Source of the DNA: Heliopora coerulea
Lineage: Eukaryota > Cnidaria > Anthozoa > Scleralcyonacea > Helioporidae
Direction of reading: 5' to 3'
Assembly: GCA_030142905.1 (NCBI GenBank)
Contig: JASJOG010000066.1
Coordinates: forward strand, 1,240,001-1,304,000
Length of the DNA stretch: 64,000 bases
Made by a program: the position numbers and the translations under genes
Shown here: positions 1 through 13,602 of the stretch, piece after piece
How positions within the stretch are numbered: the stretch's first letter is position 1
How the letters are laid out: each line of letters begins with the position of its first letter
The notes under the pieces: generated by a model
Database searches by the model: none
What the model was told of the DNA's origin: nothing
The model's input: the letters and a program-made list of their open reading frames with translations, nothing else

Positions 1-1695
1 ACTACCATATATTAAAATAATCTTTTAACTAACAAATCTACATAAATAGAAATGTAGTAACAAGTTAAGTCAAGAACATATAAATAAAGAACTTAAATTT
101 TGCATATATGTTTACTGATTTGTCTTGTCCTGTTAAATTATTAGGAGAATCTTTCGGGAAATACGATCATGGGATATTGATGAATTCGTGTTCTGGCGAC
201 ATTGTAAGTCTTGATTAAATGTATACCGATGTGGCAATAGTGGCAGACACTTCATGCATGTTTGTCAACTTGGCCAACCAGGGACAGAAAAGATTCAAGG
301 CAGTGTAGGCTAGCGGTCACATTAATCCATGTAAATTTTATCGCCGTTAAAAAATTGACTTGATAATTAAATGTTTCGTTTGTAAAAGCTCTCATGGTAA
401 CAAAGAATGGCTTCTGCTTTACTTCCATACCCCACCTCGTTCTTGAGATATTTAGATTTGTTTGGTATGTAAATGAGATGATCTACGACGTCAATTTATC
501 GAGAAAGCATTGTAATTTTGCGAGATCATGTGTAGCTTAGACTTTTTAACGAAATCACTTGAAACTGCCAAGAATGCCTCCCACGAAGCTAGACATTTTA
601 CATAAATATTGCTGGCATTGTGACGTATTAGCTTTCAGATTTCTCGCGTCGATAAAAAAAAGGAATCGTTTAGCCTAAATCATGATGACTTTTTGTCTTA
701 GACAATGTCAAACAAACTTTCAATTAGATTTTTTCCAGGAAAGAGCGAGGGGCTTGGGAAGTAAGTGTAATGAAAAAAAGATGTTTTGGTATGTGTACAG
801 TGTCATGAAAAGCATTCATGTATGTTGAGTTTCAGATGCTTTCGTTGTATAATTGTCAAAAAATACACCAATTCTTAATTAGTTGCTAAGTGGTGCCCAT
901 GACTTTACGTTAAGGATTATTATATTTACACACCAATCAGACCTAAATATCTCAAGGCTAAAGAGTAATACTGGAAGATGGAACAATTATTATATCTCTC
1001 AAGTAAGAATTATTCTCGCTTCATTTTCTCATTAAATCATAAGCATTCGAGGTATTGATCATTGAACTTTCGGATTGAGGTTTTACGTTTACTGAAAGAG
1101 TGAAAAGAACATATGGACGTTAACCACTGTATCTGGAGTGGATAATAAGGACAAGTGTATTCCTCGTCTCGGAATAATTCACGCTGATACACAAACTAGA
1201 ATGTACAAGAAAATCTTTGAACGATTGGGAATGACATGAGGTCGTTCAACAAACTGATATATCATAAAAAACAATTTCTGTGTCTCACATGGCCACTAAA
1301 ACAGAAAGATTTTCTGACCAAGCTATGCAGACATCTCTAAAATATTGAATACAATCCGAGTGGGACGAAGTAAGGATTAAACACAGTTTTAATTTTAGGT
1401 GATCTAGTGAAATAATGAGAAAGTCAGTTTTTCTATGACAGTGCATTATTTATTTATTTTCTATCAAGACGAAAAAATAATTGCCTACCACAATAAATTA
1501 AATATTAAGTCTTGTCTTGAAGAAATTATTGAACCTAAACCATTCAATTAATAAGCGAATTTTGGTCGTTGCCCCCAGCGAGCAATAACCCTACAGAAAT
1601 TAGAGAAAATTGCCAAGGAATGTGGTAGTTCAACGTATTGACTTTTCTTGCAATGAACATATCGTAAAGATTACAATTGTTATCCTCAAGTCATA
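1..1695. other. Non-coding, nothing recognised
   Basis: A+T-rich, with only short frames. No repeat structure beyond poly(A) runs was seen. Confidence 0.6.
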
Positions 1696-1712
1696 TTGAA
1701 TACATTAGTATA

Positions 1713-2372
1713 CAAAAGGAATGCTGTGTAGGCAGTTGTTTATCAAATAGAAAAAACCAAAGGGTTGTGGATTTGGCAAAAAGATATAGGCGGGAAACTG
1801 ACGTTTCGAGCGAAGGCCCTTCGTTGGCGTGAGACGTAAAGTGACATCAAAACTAAGCGAGGTTTTTGGGTGTAGTGTAATCATGTGACAAAAAAATAAC
1901 TAATCAATTGCGATTATCCAAAACAAAATAATTGATGAGATGTAACGAGGGGAAATCATTTGCGATTTCAAGCGTCGATGCGCAAACCTACAGGAGAGGA
2001 ACGTGGTAGTGGACTAAGGGAATTTCGCTCAAAAAAAAATAGAACGGTCTTGTTGATTGACGGTGTAAAAGGAAGCAAATAACTTACCATGTAACGGCGA
2101 AGATCTTAAAAAAACTTCTTAAAATGAGTCATGAAGTCGCAGTGGTAAATAAATCCAACTAACAGTAATATAGAAGGAGTGCTGCGAAGATCTTATTATG
2201 GATATTTGCAGTTGATTGGATATCTTTTTGTCACATGATTACACTACACATAAAACTTTGCTTAGTTTTGATTTTACCTATACGTTTCACTCCGACGAAA
2301 GGCCTTCGCTCGAAACGTCAGTTTCCCGCTTACATTTTTTTTGGCAGTACATAACACTTTGGCTTTTTCTAT
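1713..2372 (-). mobile_element. Short Penelope-like insertion with inverted arms
   Basis: Flanked by a perfect 17-bp direct repeat (TTGAATACATTAGTATA at 1696-1712 and 2373-2389). About 1748-1900 and 2215-2372 are inverted copies sharing the CGAAACGTCAGTTTCCCGC block, the motif found at Penelope 3' ends. About 310 bp separate the arms. The right arm lacks the outermost 35 bp of the left one. No open frame survives. Class by motif and architecture; the family differs from the 27-31 kb element. Confidence 0.7.
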
Positions 2373-3238
2373 TTGAATACATTAGTATATTTTTTTTTGT
2401 TTTTATAGTACGACAAATTCTACAGCTATATCAACAAGGTTATTATGGCCACCATGTTTATTCCAATGTCAAGAATACTTGCCCATCCAAATCTAAAACC
2501 AAACATTTAGCATTACTTTAGAAAGGTCTTGCCTTCTCGCTCGTAATACTCATAACCAATCATTTCCCGTGAGCTAGGTTAATTAAAGGAAGGTAGCAGT
2601 GATATACCAATTACATAACGAAATTATTAAATGGGTTGTGAAGACAAAGTCATTTTGAAACCCTGTAAATCAGATTGAAGAGAAAAAATTCTAAATATTT
2701 GAGATTTCTTTGTGAATTTTACGTTAATCCAAAAAAGTTGGGGCATAACTACATCGCAGTTATGTTCCACGATAGCAACAACAAGAACAACTAGAGGTCA
2801 CTTACATGTATTTAAAGAAAAATGCGATTAAAAGCTAGTTGCAATTTTACTCGATTGAGTGCAGGAAGGGTCTCCTAAGAGCAAACGGTTACGAGTTCTC
2901 TCAGTCTTCTCCCCGAAATAAATTCCGAACTTAAAAAGAATCCTCGTTTGATAAGTTAATCGATAGTTTCAGTAATTTTGTAGAAATAGTACTTGAAAAC
3001 AGTTGAGACTCATCATGCATATCGGCAGGCTACGAATGTTGTTGCGATTGACGTATTTACTTAATTCTTTAAGAAAAGGGGAAAGATTATAAAAATCTTT
3101 ATAGAATAAGAAAACTGTGAAGAAAATACGTGAACAAAATTGAAGAATTTAACGGCACCAATTTCCTGAAGTCGTGATAACTTTTCTAGAATTGAAGTTT
3201 AATCTTAAAAGTGGTATTCCTGTGCTGCCAGTATTTAC

Positions 3239-3343
3239 CTTAGAAGGGCACTGCCACCATCGTGTACTACCACAACGCTGGGCCACGCATTCTGACACCG
3301 ATACTATCACGAGGAAAACCAGAAGCCATTTGTTTGTTAACAT
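3239..3343 (-). CDS. First exon of a paralogous secreted Cys-containing peptide
   Basis: 35 codons from ATG (3343) to AAG, followed by a GTAAAT donor at 3238. A hydrophobic signal sequence (WLLVFLVIVSVSECVAQ) leads to RCGSTRWWQCPSK. Shared with the plus-strand exon at 20050: the VSxSE.V.QRCG boundary, an aromatic pair before the second Cys, a terminal Lys and the donor at the same place. The open frame continues to 3149, but similarity ends at the donor. No convincing second exon was found downstream (below 3239). Family not recognised. Confidence 0.5.
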
Positions 3344-3440
3344 AGTTCAATTTGTTGTTTGCACTGCAAATTAAAATCCTCTTCAGAGTTGCTCTTGGAA
3401 GAAGTGGTCTCTCAAAGAAAGAACACTGGTGCCACAGTTT

Positions 3441-3448
3441 CTTAAATA
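3441..3448 (-). promoter_or_regulatory. TATA-like box upstream of the minus-strand peptide exon
   Basis: TATTTAAG on the minus strand, about 98-105 nt before the ATG at 3343, mirrors the promoter spacing of the paralog near 20 kb. Confidence 0.45.
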
Positions 3449-5313
3449 TGTCTCAATGCCATGCCAGACTGACACACATGTTTCGATATTTTGTTATTGA
3501 CGGGCTTCAGGTGTACAATGAAATTCCCTAAGGTCAATCATTTGTTAATTACATCTAAGCGCTAACTCGTGCAAATCATCAAGGAGGCATCATTAGTGTC
3601 TCGGACACTTCGAGGTCATTTGTAAACGCATAACTGGAAGAGGACTGAGAAACCTTCAAAGTATTACGAGAAATAAAATACAACCAACCAACAAGAAAGA
3701 AAGTCATAGGTTTTATCGATGTTAGGAAACAACGGCAGGAAAGAACATCAACATAAAATTTACATGAAGCGTTATCTATTTTAACACAAGGACGATTGAA
3801 AAATTGTCTGAAAAGTTAATTAAGATGTAAAATCTAAAAAAAGTGGGAAGGAATGTTCAATCCAGTTTTCCCAACAATGTTCATGAATGATGCTTATGTT
3901 TATCCTGAGAGAACGCATTCATGATTCATGTAATCGTTCATGGCGATAGAAACACTGAAAATTATCTCCTGAACTTCCATTTCTCTTAGAGGATTCCATG
4001 TGAAAGGCGAAAAGCATAACTTACGTTCTTCGGTAGATTTTTGAAAATTACATCCGGCATTTTTCCGACTAGGCGAGATAAACCGGATGTCTGAAAAGTG
4101 ACTAAAAATTTTATCAAAGGAACAAGAAAATTGTGACAGACGTGAGACATTCTGGCAACACCTGATCTGTTGATTTTCAGCTTTTATTAATGCCCCTCGG
4201 ACAAAAGATTTGCTTAGCATAGGCTACAGAAAAATTGAGATGCTTTGCCACTTGTGATGTGTACGTTTCAGTCTATTTATCCATTAACGCAGTACATCAG
4301 TCATATGGTGCGTTTGAGTTTACATTAAACTACCAAGAAATGTGTTAAAAGCAAGACAATAGCCCAGGTTCTTAACCAACATCAACGTGTTTTGATATCA
4401 GATCAAACCTTCCTTTGGAGTCTACAGCATAGCATGCCCAACAAATCCTCATTTAAGAAGAAAATCGTACTGTGGGTTGTTGAAATTTTATGCGAATTAG
4501 GTTAACACTTCCATGCTTAAGTCTCCTTTTTAATTTTCTTCGTTTTTGTAGGCATGATTTGTTCATGAGTTTTGAATGTACAGAAGAGCCGAAGGATGAC
4601 GTGATCAACTATGATTTTTCAATGTTTCTTCGAGTCTTTTTCCTGAGACCTTTCCATTGTAGTAACGTTTCTCTGAACCTTCTCCAAGAAGGAACACTTT
4701 AATTTCCTGTGAAACACCGAGAATTAAACTGAAATACGAAGAGGTGGCCGAGCTTTTTAACCAACTTCGAGGTGCTTTAATATTGGAGGTAGATAATTGT
4801 GCCATCTCAAACGAATTAATTTTTAAGAAGGAAGTAAGCTTGAAAGTTGTACAAGTCATAAGGTAATTACCAGAAAATTTTACAATCAACGTCTACATCC
4901 CGATCCACTTTTGGTCTTCCTAATGAATTGTTAATAAGGTCCACATAGCAGAACCCACAGATGATATCGGCGTGGTCGATTTCGCACTGTTTGTCCTAGT
5001 CATCTCATTAAGATCACAAACAAAGGGAAAAGATTCATTTGAGAATTCCTCGGAATTAATCTCAGTTCGCTTGTCTAACCTTAAAATTAGCAAACTGAGC
5101 AACTGATACGTCGTTGTTCAGGTCACTTTCCACAGAAACTCTACGTATGTGAAAGAAACAAAATAACTTTGAGAGGGAACTTAGTACTTGTGTTGAGCCG
5201 CCGTGTACATCATCAATTCCTTGGTTACATGCTTCTTTCAGGTGTAATGTATAGAAGTCTATTCGCAATAAATAGCTGAAACCATGACAAAATACGAACG
5301 TTTTAAAGAAATG

Positions 5314-5315
<2 letters not shown>
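3449..5315. other. Intergenic, no supported gene
   Basis: Short frames only. 4360-4440 and 4755-4800 look distantly similar to each other (CTTAACCAACAT/TTTAACCAACTT), too weak to call. Confidence 0.5.

Positions 5316-5353
<38 letters not shown>
5316..5353. repeat. (TA)n microsatellite
   Basis: A pure TA run of 38 bp, next to a Penelope end fragment. Confidence 0.9.
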
Positions 5354-5356
<3 letters not shown>

Positions 5357-5440
5357 AAACTTGTCAGTACAAAACCCTTTGGCTATTTCTATTATTCCGA
5401 TAAACAATTGACTGCGCAGCACTCATTCTAAATTACTCGA
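5354..5440 (+). mobile_element. Fragment of the same Penelope-like 3' end
   Basis: GGGAAACTTGTCAGTACAAA followed by ACCCTTTGGCTATTTCTAT and GCGCAGCACTCATTC matches the reverse complement of the left arm near 1720-1790. It abuts a (TA)n tract. Confidence 0.5.
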
Positions 5441-6307
5441 TTTAATTTGATTTGCCTGTTTAATAACAAGTAACTTTCCTATTTCTTGACACATGCTCTG
5501 CGCAACTCAAAAGTTCTACTTACTGCTGGCACAAGGTCATTTTCCATTGTATATGCAGCCGCCAATTATTTTGAGGCTGTTTACTCAAGCCCGCATCATT
5601 CGAATTGACATAAAATATTGATGTCAAATGTCTCTATTTTTCGCAGAAAGTACGAGAGTCGGATCTAGATGCAGGATTGAGTTGACTTTTGAGGACAATG
5701 AAAATCGACATTTCTCGAGCGAATTCAGTTTTTCGATTGACTTGAGATTTCTGTCCGATCTTATGTAAACAGCATCTTAAACCTTGTGGATGGATAACAC
5801 TTGGATCTCAACCCAGATAAAATCTGTTTAATTATATACTTGGTCAGGCTGATTATAAAAGGTATGTCGCGCGTTTTTTATGCTCAAGAGCAGACTACAT
5901 CCCTGCACCTTCTGGGAAAAAATTATTTCGATGTGTAACAGAGTTCACAATGCATCCTTTTTTGTTTTATACAAGTTATATTTCAGGTTTAACGGAATTT
6001 TCGAGTGGTTAGGAAGATATGTTTTGACATTCAATTTTCTCGAGGCAAACTTTTCTCTGATGTAGTATCAGTTGATTCCATTGTTCTCTTCTTCGCCACA
6101 CATATGAGATCTTCCAGCAACCTCCGAACAAAACTTAGACCTCTCACATTCCACAAATGTAGCTATAGAAACTAACGAACTAACATACTAAGGAACAAAG
6201 CAGACAAACTAGTCAGGAGGCAAGTTGGCAAAGAAGCAAGGAAGCAACGATATAATGAAGTAAACAAGATTGCAAACAATCAAGCAAACAACCAAGAATG
6301 AAGAGGT

Positions 6308-6395
6308 GGAAAGAAGGAAAGGAAGAAGAATGGAAGGAAGAAAGGAAGGAAGAAAGGAAGGAAGAAAGGAAGGAAGGATAGACAGACGGACGAAT
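6308..6395. repeat. GGAA/GAAA purine-rich tandem repeat, then GGACAGAC units
   Basis: AAGGAAGGAAGAAAGG units, then GATAGACAGACGGACG. Coding frames here are artefacts. Confidence 0.85.
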
Positions 6396-6580
6396 AGATG
6401 GATGGAAAGTCGCATTAACACTTTCATGTATACCGCTATCGTACAACAACAAATTACAACAAATGAACTAATGAAAGAACAAATCTAAAAAACAATAGGA
6501 CAAAGAACAAAAGAGTAAAAGATCTGCAATGAAGTGGTTAACGGATGAATGTTTAGAAGATTTCAGGATTAGTTGGTTGG

Positions 6581-6624
6581 ATGTATGCATGCATGGATGC
6601 ATGGATGCATGGATGCATGAATGC
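6581..6624. repeat. ATGCATGG octamer repeat
   Basis: About five units of GCATGGAT. Confidence 0.85.
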
Positions 6625-7352
6625 GATTACGGACGTTGAAATTTATTTATTCAACAAACGCTTGAGCAGATTGGCTAGTAAAATCTTTGGATATCCAAAC
6701 TGCCGTTACTTAGAAGTAAGAAAAGAAATTAAAAATACCTGTCGAATACAAATCCTAAAATTTAGTGCATTTAGCTTATACAAAAGTTCGTAGTTTTTAA
6801 AGAGAAAGTCCTCCAAAGTAGATCTTTGAAACTAGTGATAGAGAAATTTTTCCTAATCTAATACGATTATGGGTACCACAATATTCAAAAGTTCTTCTGA
6901 GCCTAGTTTTGATTTTACGTTCAATAAGTTCAAGTTGTTCTTTCACATAGTGTTATGACAATAAACACATGTAGGATTCTGATTGCCCAAACATAGCAAG
7001 GATGCAAATTGTAAAACGAAACAAGATTTCGAAGTTTGATGCCAAATAGCAAAGGCCAGCCTCAATGCCAAATTTTGATTAATCAAGCCAAATCTTATGC
7101 TACAATCTGCCGATCCGGAAATAAAACATTTGATAAACCTTGGAGCTCTAAACAAACGTTACTCCTCTCCGGATCAGATCACTCGGCTACACTATAGTTA
7201 ACTGGCACAACACCAAATACGTTCTGTTATTATTGTACTTTCAGTATTTTACTCTTAAATAATAACAATACCAATCAAAGGTTGTTCCATCAACTTTATT
7301 ACTATAAATGTTTGAAGCAAACATCCCTAATGTACTTTGAAAATGCAAGGTT

Positions 7353-7387
<35 letters not shown>
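7353..7387. repeat. (ATT)n microsatellite
   Basis: About eleven ATT units. Confidence 0.9.
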
Positions 7388-10300
7388 TACATCGTCCTAG
7401 TTATTTTGATTAGGTCGATAAAAATCTAGTATACCAACATGAGGTGGATCTTGTTTTCCCGAACATTGTAAGGTTGTCTGGTTAGAGTTAAATTTTCAAA
7501 ATCCAGACATGACATAACTTTCTAGTGGTTCAAAAGGTGAATTTGTATGGTGAAAGTAAAATCATTAGGCAGTTGCTTTCATCAACACTACATACCAGAC
7601 TTGCGAAATATTTCGTAATGGGCCCTCTCCAGTACACTGGCCTGATCATGCAAAAATCTACTCAGCTTATTCAAAGGTCATTTTGGCTTGTAGGGGTTAA
7701 GCTCACTGCTTAATTTACAGCGGAATTTTCCAGAATTCTGGTCATTAAGAAAATCTTTGCAGGTGGGATTAATTGATCAATTAAAATTTTACATCTGTAG
7801 AACACATACTGAATTTCCTTTCAGTGAGGTTAATCCGAAATTGCAATTCAAATACCGTAAATAAGTAATTTGGTTGAGATACAATAGTAATTCCTTTTTA
7901 AGCACAACATCAGTTATACATCGACATTGATATATATATATATATTCATTTATTTGTTAGTTACTAGAATAAGACTCTGTCAGTTTTGTAGTTCTCATCA
8001 AAGAACAACTGCATTCCAGTACAAAATCATCTTTAAAATAAAAAAGGTCCTCAGGTTTAAGGGCATGAAGTTACGAAAGATATTAGTGGAGAAGCTAGTT
8101 GACATTTACGTACGGAAGTATGTTTAAGTGCCGAATATTATTGTCTTTTCGATCATTGGTGTGATCAACGACTGTCTAGAGTATTTTTCCACTTATTCAA
8201 TTACTCCTTATCGACTGCGGGAGCAGATTAAGACGATACTAAGTACGAATGTCAGAGACCAAAACAAGGACTTTGTTTGGAGTATAATAACACTGAGGGT
8301 TTTGTTCTTTTTTATTGTAAATAAATTGTCCTTATCATTCTCAGTTTGGTTTTTAATCTTTAAAAGTTAGCAGTGTAATATAACTGGTGAATACTAACTT
8401 GTTGATACACTATTTTAAGTTTGAAAGTCAAAGTTACAAAATCAAATTGAAATAATTGATAAATGGAATTTAAACAGTTACGATTTACGTCATTTTAAAT
8501 GGTGTTGTTTGTTAACGGTTGTGTAAGTCATTAAAAACGTTCAAGTTAACAATAGCCTAATATACAACAGCCCGTCATATCAGGTTTTTGAGGTTTTAAG
8601 TCATTTTTACTAAACAAGTCTTGGTCTGTGTGAGTAGATATTTGTCGCTTCCCATGAGTTGGAACCTATCTGATGTCATTGTTCTATTATAAGGTATCAA
8701 GATGTTTTAACTAATCATTTACGGATGGCCGATTATTAGTGAGATCACATGTTGCTTCAAACGCGTCTCGACACATTCTTAACTCTTTACACTTCACTGA
8801 GGTCCATTGTGTTGCCTTCAAAGTCACAAACAGGATTTAGTTATGATATATAAGTGGCATAAAACTACGGTCTAGCTCAAAGTCTTCTTGTGTTCTAACT
8901 AATCATTTATTAATGGGGGATAACTAGTATTTATTCTGCTTTCTTCCCACAGCTTAACAGTGCTACGATCAATATACTTACAAAATGTAGAATTGAAACA
9001 TTCCCGATTAAGTAGGGATAATTGCTCAAAAACGGTTCGGCTCAAAATTTCCTTACAGGTATAAGATAATGAGATTTGTTGTTTTATCTTTTTATCGTCT
9101 TCATTTGTTCTGCAGCCACTGCTTAACGCTGTAGTCTTCAGATAGACTACTCAATCGTCTCAATTGAACGTCGGGCAACATCTTGTATATATCAATATCT
9201 TACAGGGCCGTAGCAGATAAGGGGACAAGGAGTTGCGGCTGCCCCTTCAGTTTTCTAGCATATCAAGTCCCTAAAAGTAGGCTTCTTTCTAAGGTACAAG
9301 AATGTGTATCTTCAAAATATTAAATAAACTCCAATATATTTTGTTATAAGGTACACTACATTTCCGTGGCAATTTTTTGGATCTGTTTGATAGATGTTGT
9401 ATGATTTATGGCTTTCTTTTTTGTTTCGTATGTTGAAAGATATTACTTTTGCACCTAGGAATGCCGTAGTGTACTTTGTGTGCCAGATGTTTTAAGTAGT
9501 AACAACAGATTTTTGTTTTGCTAGCTGTTGTATGACGTACTGCTCATTTTGTTGAGTTGCACTCTTTAACGCGTCTTACTAATAATTGAAATTAATTCTT
9601 CAAAAATTGGTACCAAATTGGTTTCCTCAAAATTCTGAGGTTCTCTTTGGGAGCTAGCAATCTACAGCTGATTCCCCACATATTCTCAACTTGCTACTGC
9701 CCTGAACATATAATAATACTAAATGAAGAGATGATTATCAAGAATATTGAGCAACTTGACCACTATCCAGACAGGTCATCTGCGGGTGAAAGTTAAAGTC
9801 CTCAGGCCAGGGTAAACTATAGAAGTTGCTAAATGACTTGTGTCTCAGGTAAAGCGTTGGAACTATCGAGAGAACTGGGCGTCGATTTCTCGAAGTGCAT
9901 TACTTATAGACTCCGACTTTATGTAAATATTAGGGGAGTATTTAATGAACAGATGAATTAATACTCTTACAAGTATCAAACTCTTTGTTTTGGTAGGAGA
10001 TGAAGACCAACTGTTCAAAAAATGAGTAAAATTGTGAATTCGAATTGATCTCATATTAAAAATAAAGTTGAAAGGTTAAAATGTAAAAAATATGCTGAAC
10101 ATAATTAAAAGACGAAAAAATATTAAAAGAAGCTTTGAGTTGCCTTATTATTGACATAAAATTGATAATAATCCAAACTATTTTCTATGTAATTCATGCC
10201 GTATTCCTTTCCGACTTGAACTCACAAATTTTTCGCCAAAACGGCATTCGATATTGTGCTGTTCTGTACAACAAGTCTATAAATAATGAACTTAAAGAAA

Positions 10301-12091
10301 AAGTGTTTTCATGTATAATTTGAAAATGGAGGGATTTCGTTGGCGAGATGCGCTAATGTCACAAAAATATCAAAGCCGCTGGTGAATGTTCACTCTATCT
10401 CAAACTATTAACATTAAGCATTCAGCAACTTCAGCGTAGTGTAGATATAAGTATACAGTACAAAACCGTGAAGTTTACAGATGATACAGCCTGGATTTTC
10501 ATTACATATTTCGACTAAAGATTGAAAGTACAACTAAACCACTTCGACCTTGTGAGTTGATTGCTCGATGATTTTATTTTTTTCTCATCTGGCCACAATC
10601 GTTTTTTGAGAATAAATAAGTTATCTTTAGACAAATGATTACTTCACCTTTATTAAACCTATACATAAATATAAATTTCTCGGGCACGTTTTTAGATAAG
10701 TTAGTTTATATAAATAAACATGGTGCAAAGCTGGAGTCGGAATTAGGGAGGAAATGATCGAATTGGTAACAGAATATATTCCTTTTCATATCTTCTATCA
10801 TCTATCGGCAAACTGCACACACAGCCCCATATGTTTGGTATACATTAAAAACTAGAGTATTTTACTTTGGAAAAAATTTTCGACGTTTTCAAACTGTTTT
10901 ATTGAAATATGTGATTTTCTTCAATGATCTTATCTGAAGAATTTTGTACTTGCAAATGAGTACTTATGTATCAAGACACATTAAACGTTCAGGCCATGTT
11001 CGAACTAGAAATATTTATCGCTGCTTGTCAACTGTTCTTTTGACATGCATATCACAGTATAAACTCTGCCAGTACTTTCAGAGTTCTCCCGTAGATAATA
11101 AGGTGAGAAAATTTCATGACTAGCCTACAGTACAAAAGTCAAATGAAAAGTTTGTCAGACCATGCATTGCGAATTTAGGTATGATTTCAAGACTGTTCCA
11201 GCCATGGAAAAACTTTAGTCGATGATCGGCTAGTTGCCATATCTTTCCTAAAATTTAGCTACGACTATAAAGGTTAAAAGAATGGGAATTTATGTATTTC
11301 TAAAAACGTTACTTTGTAAACATTTGAAAATTTCATCAAGAACTGTCAAGAAGCTCGTTGTTTAAAATGTATAGTCATTTCAGCTCTCGCCTGGCTTTCT
11401 CGGAATGTACTTCCCATAAATCATCCCAACACACATTCCTAGACGTACACATGATGACATGGTCCCTAGATATATATGTGTTCTCGTCGAGTTAAGATCA
11501 CAGCTTTAGGTCAAACAAACTGAAACCGTCACGAATCACTATGGACACCCGATTGAGGTATTGAGCTCTGGGATTATTCACTGGATTCAGTATAACCTGT
11601 AAGACCGGATGAGAAGATAGGCTATGAAGTTGACTGACAGAATCACGAAGAATAGAAACCATTGATGATTTTTGCGGGTGTAGCATCAAAATGTGACCTT
11701 TGTTACTACTCCTGAAAAAGCCCATAGTATAATAGTTGCAGGTTTTTGGCACATGCGTTCACTTCTATACTCCTGTAATTCCTGAAAAAAGTACTCAAAG
11801 TCGAATTAACGGTTGCCGTATTGGTCATTAAGGGGCAGGGTGGTCAAGACTCCAAGCTTTCTTTAGAAGGGCGACTTTAATTCTGTTCATTTTTATTATG
11901 AGCATAACAGATAAAAAGTTCAACACCTTTGGTCCCAGAAAGGTCAATCGCTAAGTTTGTTTGTATACAGTGGGTTTACTCACTATAAACTCCTACATTT
12001 TAAAGTTTTTGGTCTAACCCGATTACTTGCCCTGGCAAAACAATTAGCAGAGAATCGAGATTCTAAAACCAATTTCTACGCTCATAGCAAA
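7388..12091. other. Long gene-poor stretch
   Basis: About 4.7 kb without a domain, splice-supported exon or clear repeat family. Frames stay under 85 codons. Confidence 0.55.
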
Positions 12092-12093
12092 TA

Positions 12094-12843
12094 CAGTAGA
12101 ACCTCGCTAACTCGAACTCGGTTAACTCAAACTCCCCGCTAACTTGAACCAAATTCAATTTCCCCTGGATTTGATCACATTTTCCCTATCATTTACTACC
12201 ACATAACTCGAACTCGGTTAATTTGAACTCCCCGCTAACTCGAACTAATTTCATACTCCCTTGGTTCAAGTTTACTCCGCTAACTCGAACTCTATTTTGG
12301 AAACGTCGGTTCATAAACCTGAAAGTGCCAGGACGTAGCTCTTTAACTAATAGGAATTTTGAATCTTTACTGATAACAACGTGACAAAGTATGGAAACGT
12401 GATTCAAACCCAGAAAAGACCATCTTTCCGGAGTGACGCAGTTTAAAGTCCACATAACGAATTGATTATCCAGGGTAAATATTGCGCACACAATTATAAT
12501 TCGATGAAATGATTCTTAGATTGTCACACAAATTAGTCTTGAGTAGCCCGTAGCAACTGTTCTAGTTTATCCAGTTTATCTTGTAGGACTTTCAGAAATT
12601 TGTACAGCCGTATCTACACGACCCAAACATTCACCGAACCTGCACATGTATTCTGGTATAGTCATTATAGTCATCAAAGGGTACCAAAATGACTTGTGTT
12701 TTTAAATTGATGAAAAGAAATCGAAACCTTATCAATTTTTAACAGTCCTTTGAAATTCAACACCAACCTCGCTAACTCGAACCCCCGCTAACTCGAACTA
12801 TTTTTCGTTTCCCTTAGGAGTTCGAGTTAGCGAGGTTCTACTG
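12094..12843. mobile_element. Pogo-type non-autonomous element (MITE)
   Basis: The ends CAGTAGAACCTCGCTAACTC and its inverted counterpart GAGTTAGCGAGGTTCTACTG are flanked by TA. The left end carries three further 'CTAACTCGAACT' subrepeats to about 12295, the right end fewer (12768-12843). The 450-bp interior has no recognisable transposase. Confidence 0.88.
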
Positions 12844-13009
12844 TATATCAAACTCACTTTTTCTCTTGGTCTCTAATTCATTAAATTTTTTGTGTTAAAA
12901 AATGGCTACTTCATATTCTCCAGAAGGTATCGAGAACAATGAAGTTTCTCCTTGAATAACCAGCCTTTTTGCTCCTGTCATTACCGTATTTAATTTCTGT
13001 CCTGAGCGG

Positions 13010-13301
13010 CTGATTTCGGCAGTGTCAGATTATCGTGAAAAGTTTCTGTTCATGTATATCTCTGAGGATGATTCTGAAATTGAATTGAAACACTGCACAT
13101 CCTGTCATGGATAAATAAGTTGTCTCAAAAATATATCGTACATTTAAATTGGTAAAACTCGCCTGCAATCCTAGTGGACTCAGTAGCTCAGGTATAGCGG
13201 CGGACCGATATCTCAAAGGTGCGAGTTCAAATGCGGCTCGAGTCAACATTTTTCGGTTGACTTCGGCAGTGTCAGATTATCGTGAAAAGTTTCTGTTCAT
13301 A
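13010..13301 (+). repeat. tRNA-headed repeat flanked by a 44-bp direct repeat
   Basis: 13172-13245 has box A-like AGTAGCTCAGG and box B-like GAGTTCAAATG spacing of a tRNA-derived SINE head. The block TTCGGCAGTGTCAGATTATC is repeated at 13015 and 13262. 13062-13100 (GAGGATGATTCTGAAATTGA onward) also matches 59709 onward, so this is a member of the 59-kb repeat family. Confidence 0.55.
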
Positions 13302-13602
13302 TTGTCACATGTTGAACTAAAACGCAGTGCTCCACAAATGCGAAGATTTAAAAAGCTTGGATGACTTATGATGGTCAATTCTTCCTTAAATAACTGATAT
13401 TCTGGTTAGGAAGCAGTTATTTCACAAATTTGTTCTGGATTTCATGCAATTCGTCAACGACTGATAGCGCAAAACATATGAAGCACACCGACCTATACAT
13501 GGTATACATGATATGTTATCAGTGCAACAAATGCTGTATCTATTCAGGGTTAATTGTTATTAATTTCGCCGAGTGTTTCTGAAATAGAACAGATTTCTAT
13601 TC

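Noticed and set aside
6209..6488. Overlapping frames of 72-79 codons
   Set aside because: Products of the GGAA-type repeat; no other support.
12189..12491. 100-codon minus-strand frame
   Set aside because: It lies across the subterminal repeats of the pogo-type MITE and shows no transposase motif.
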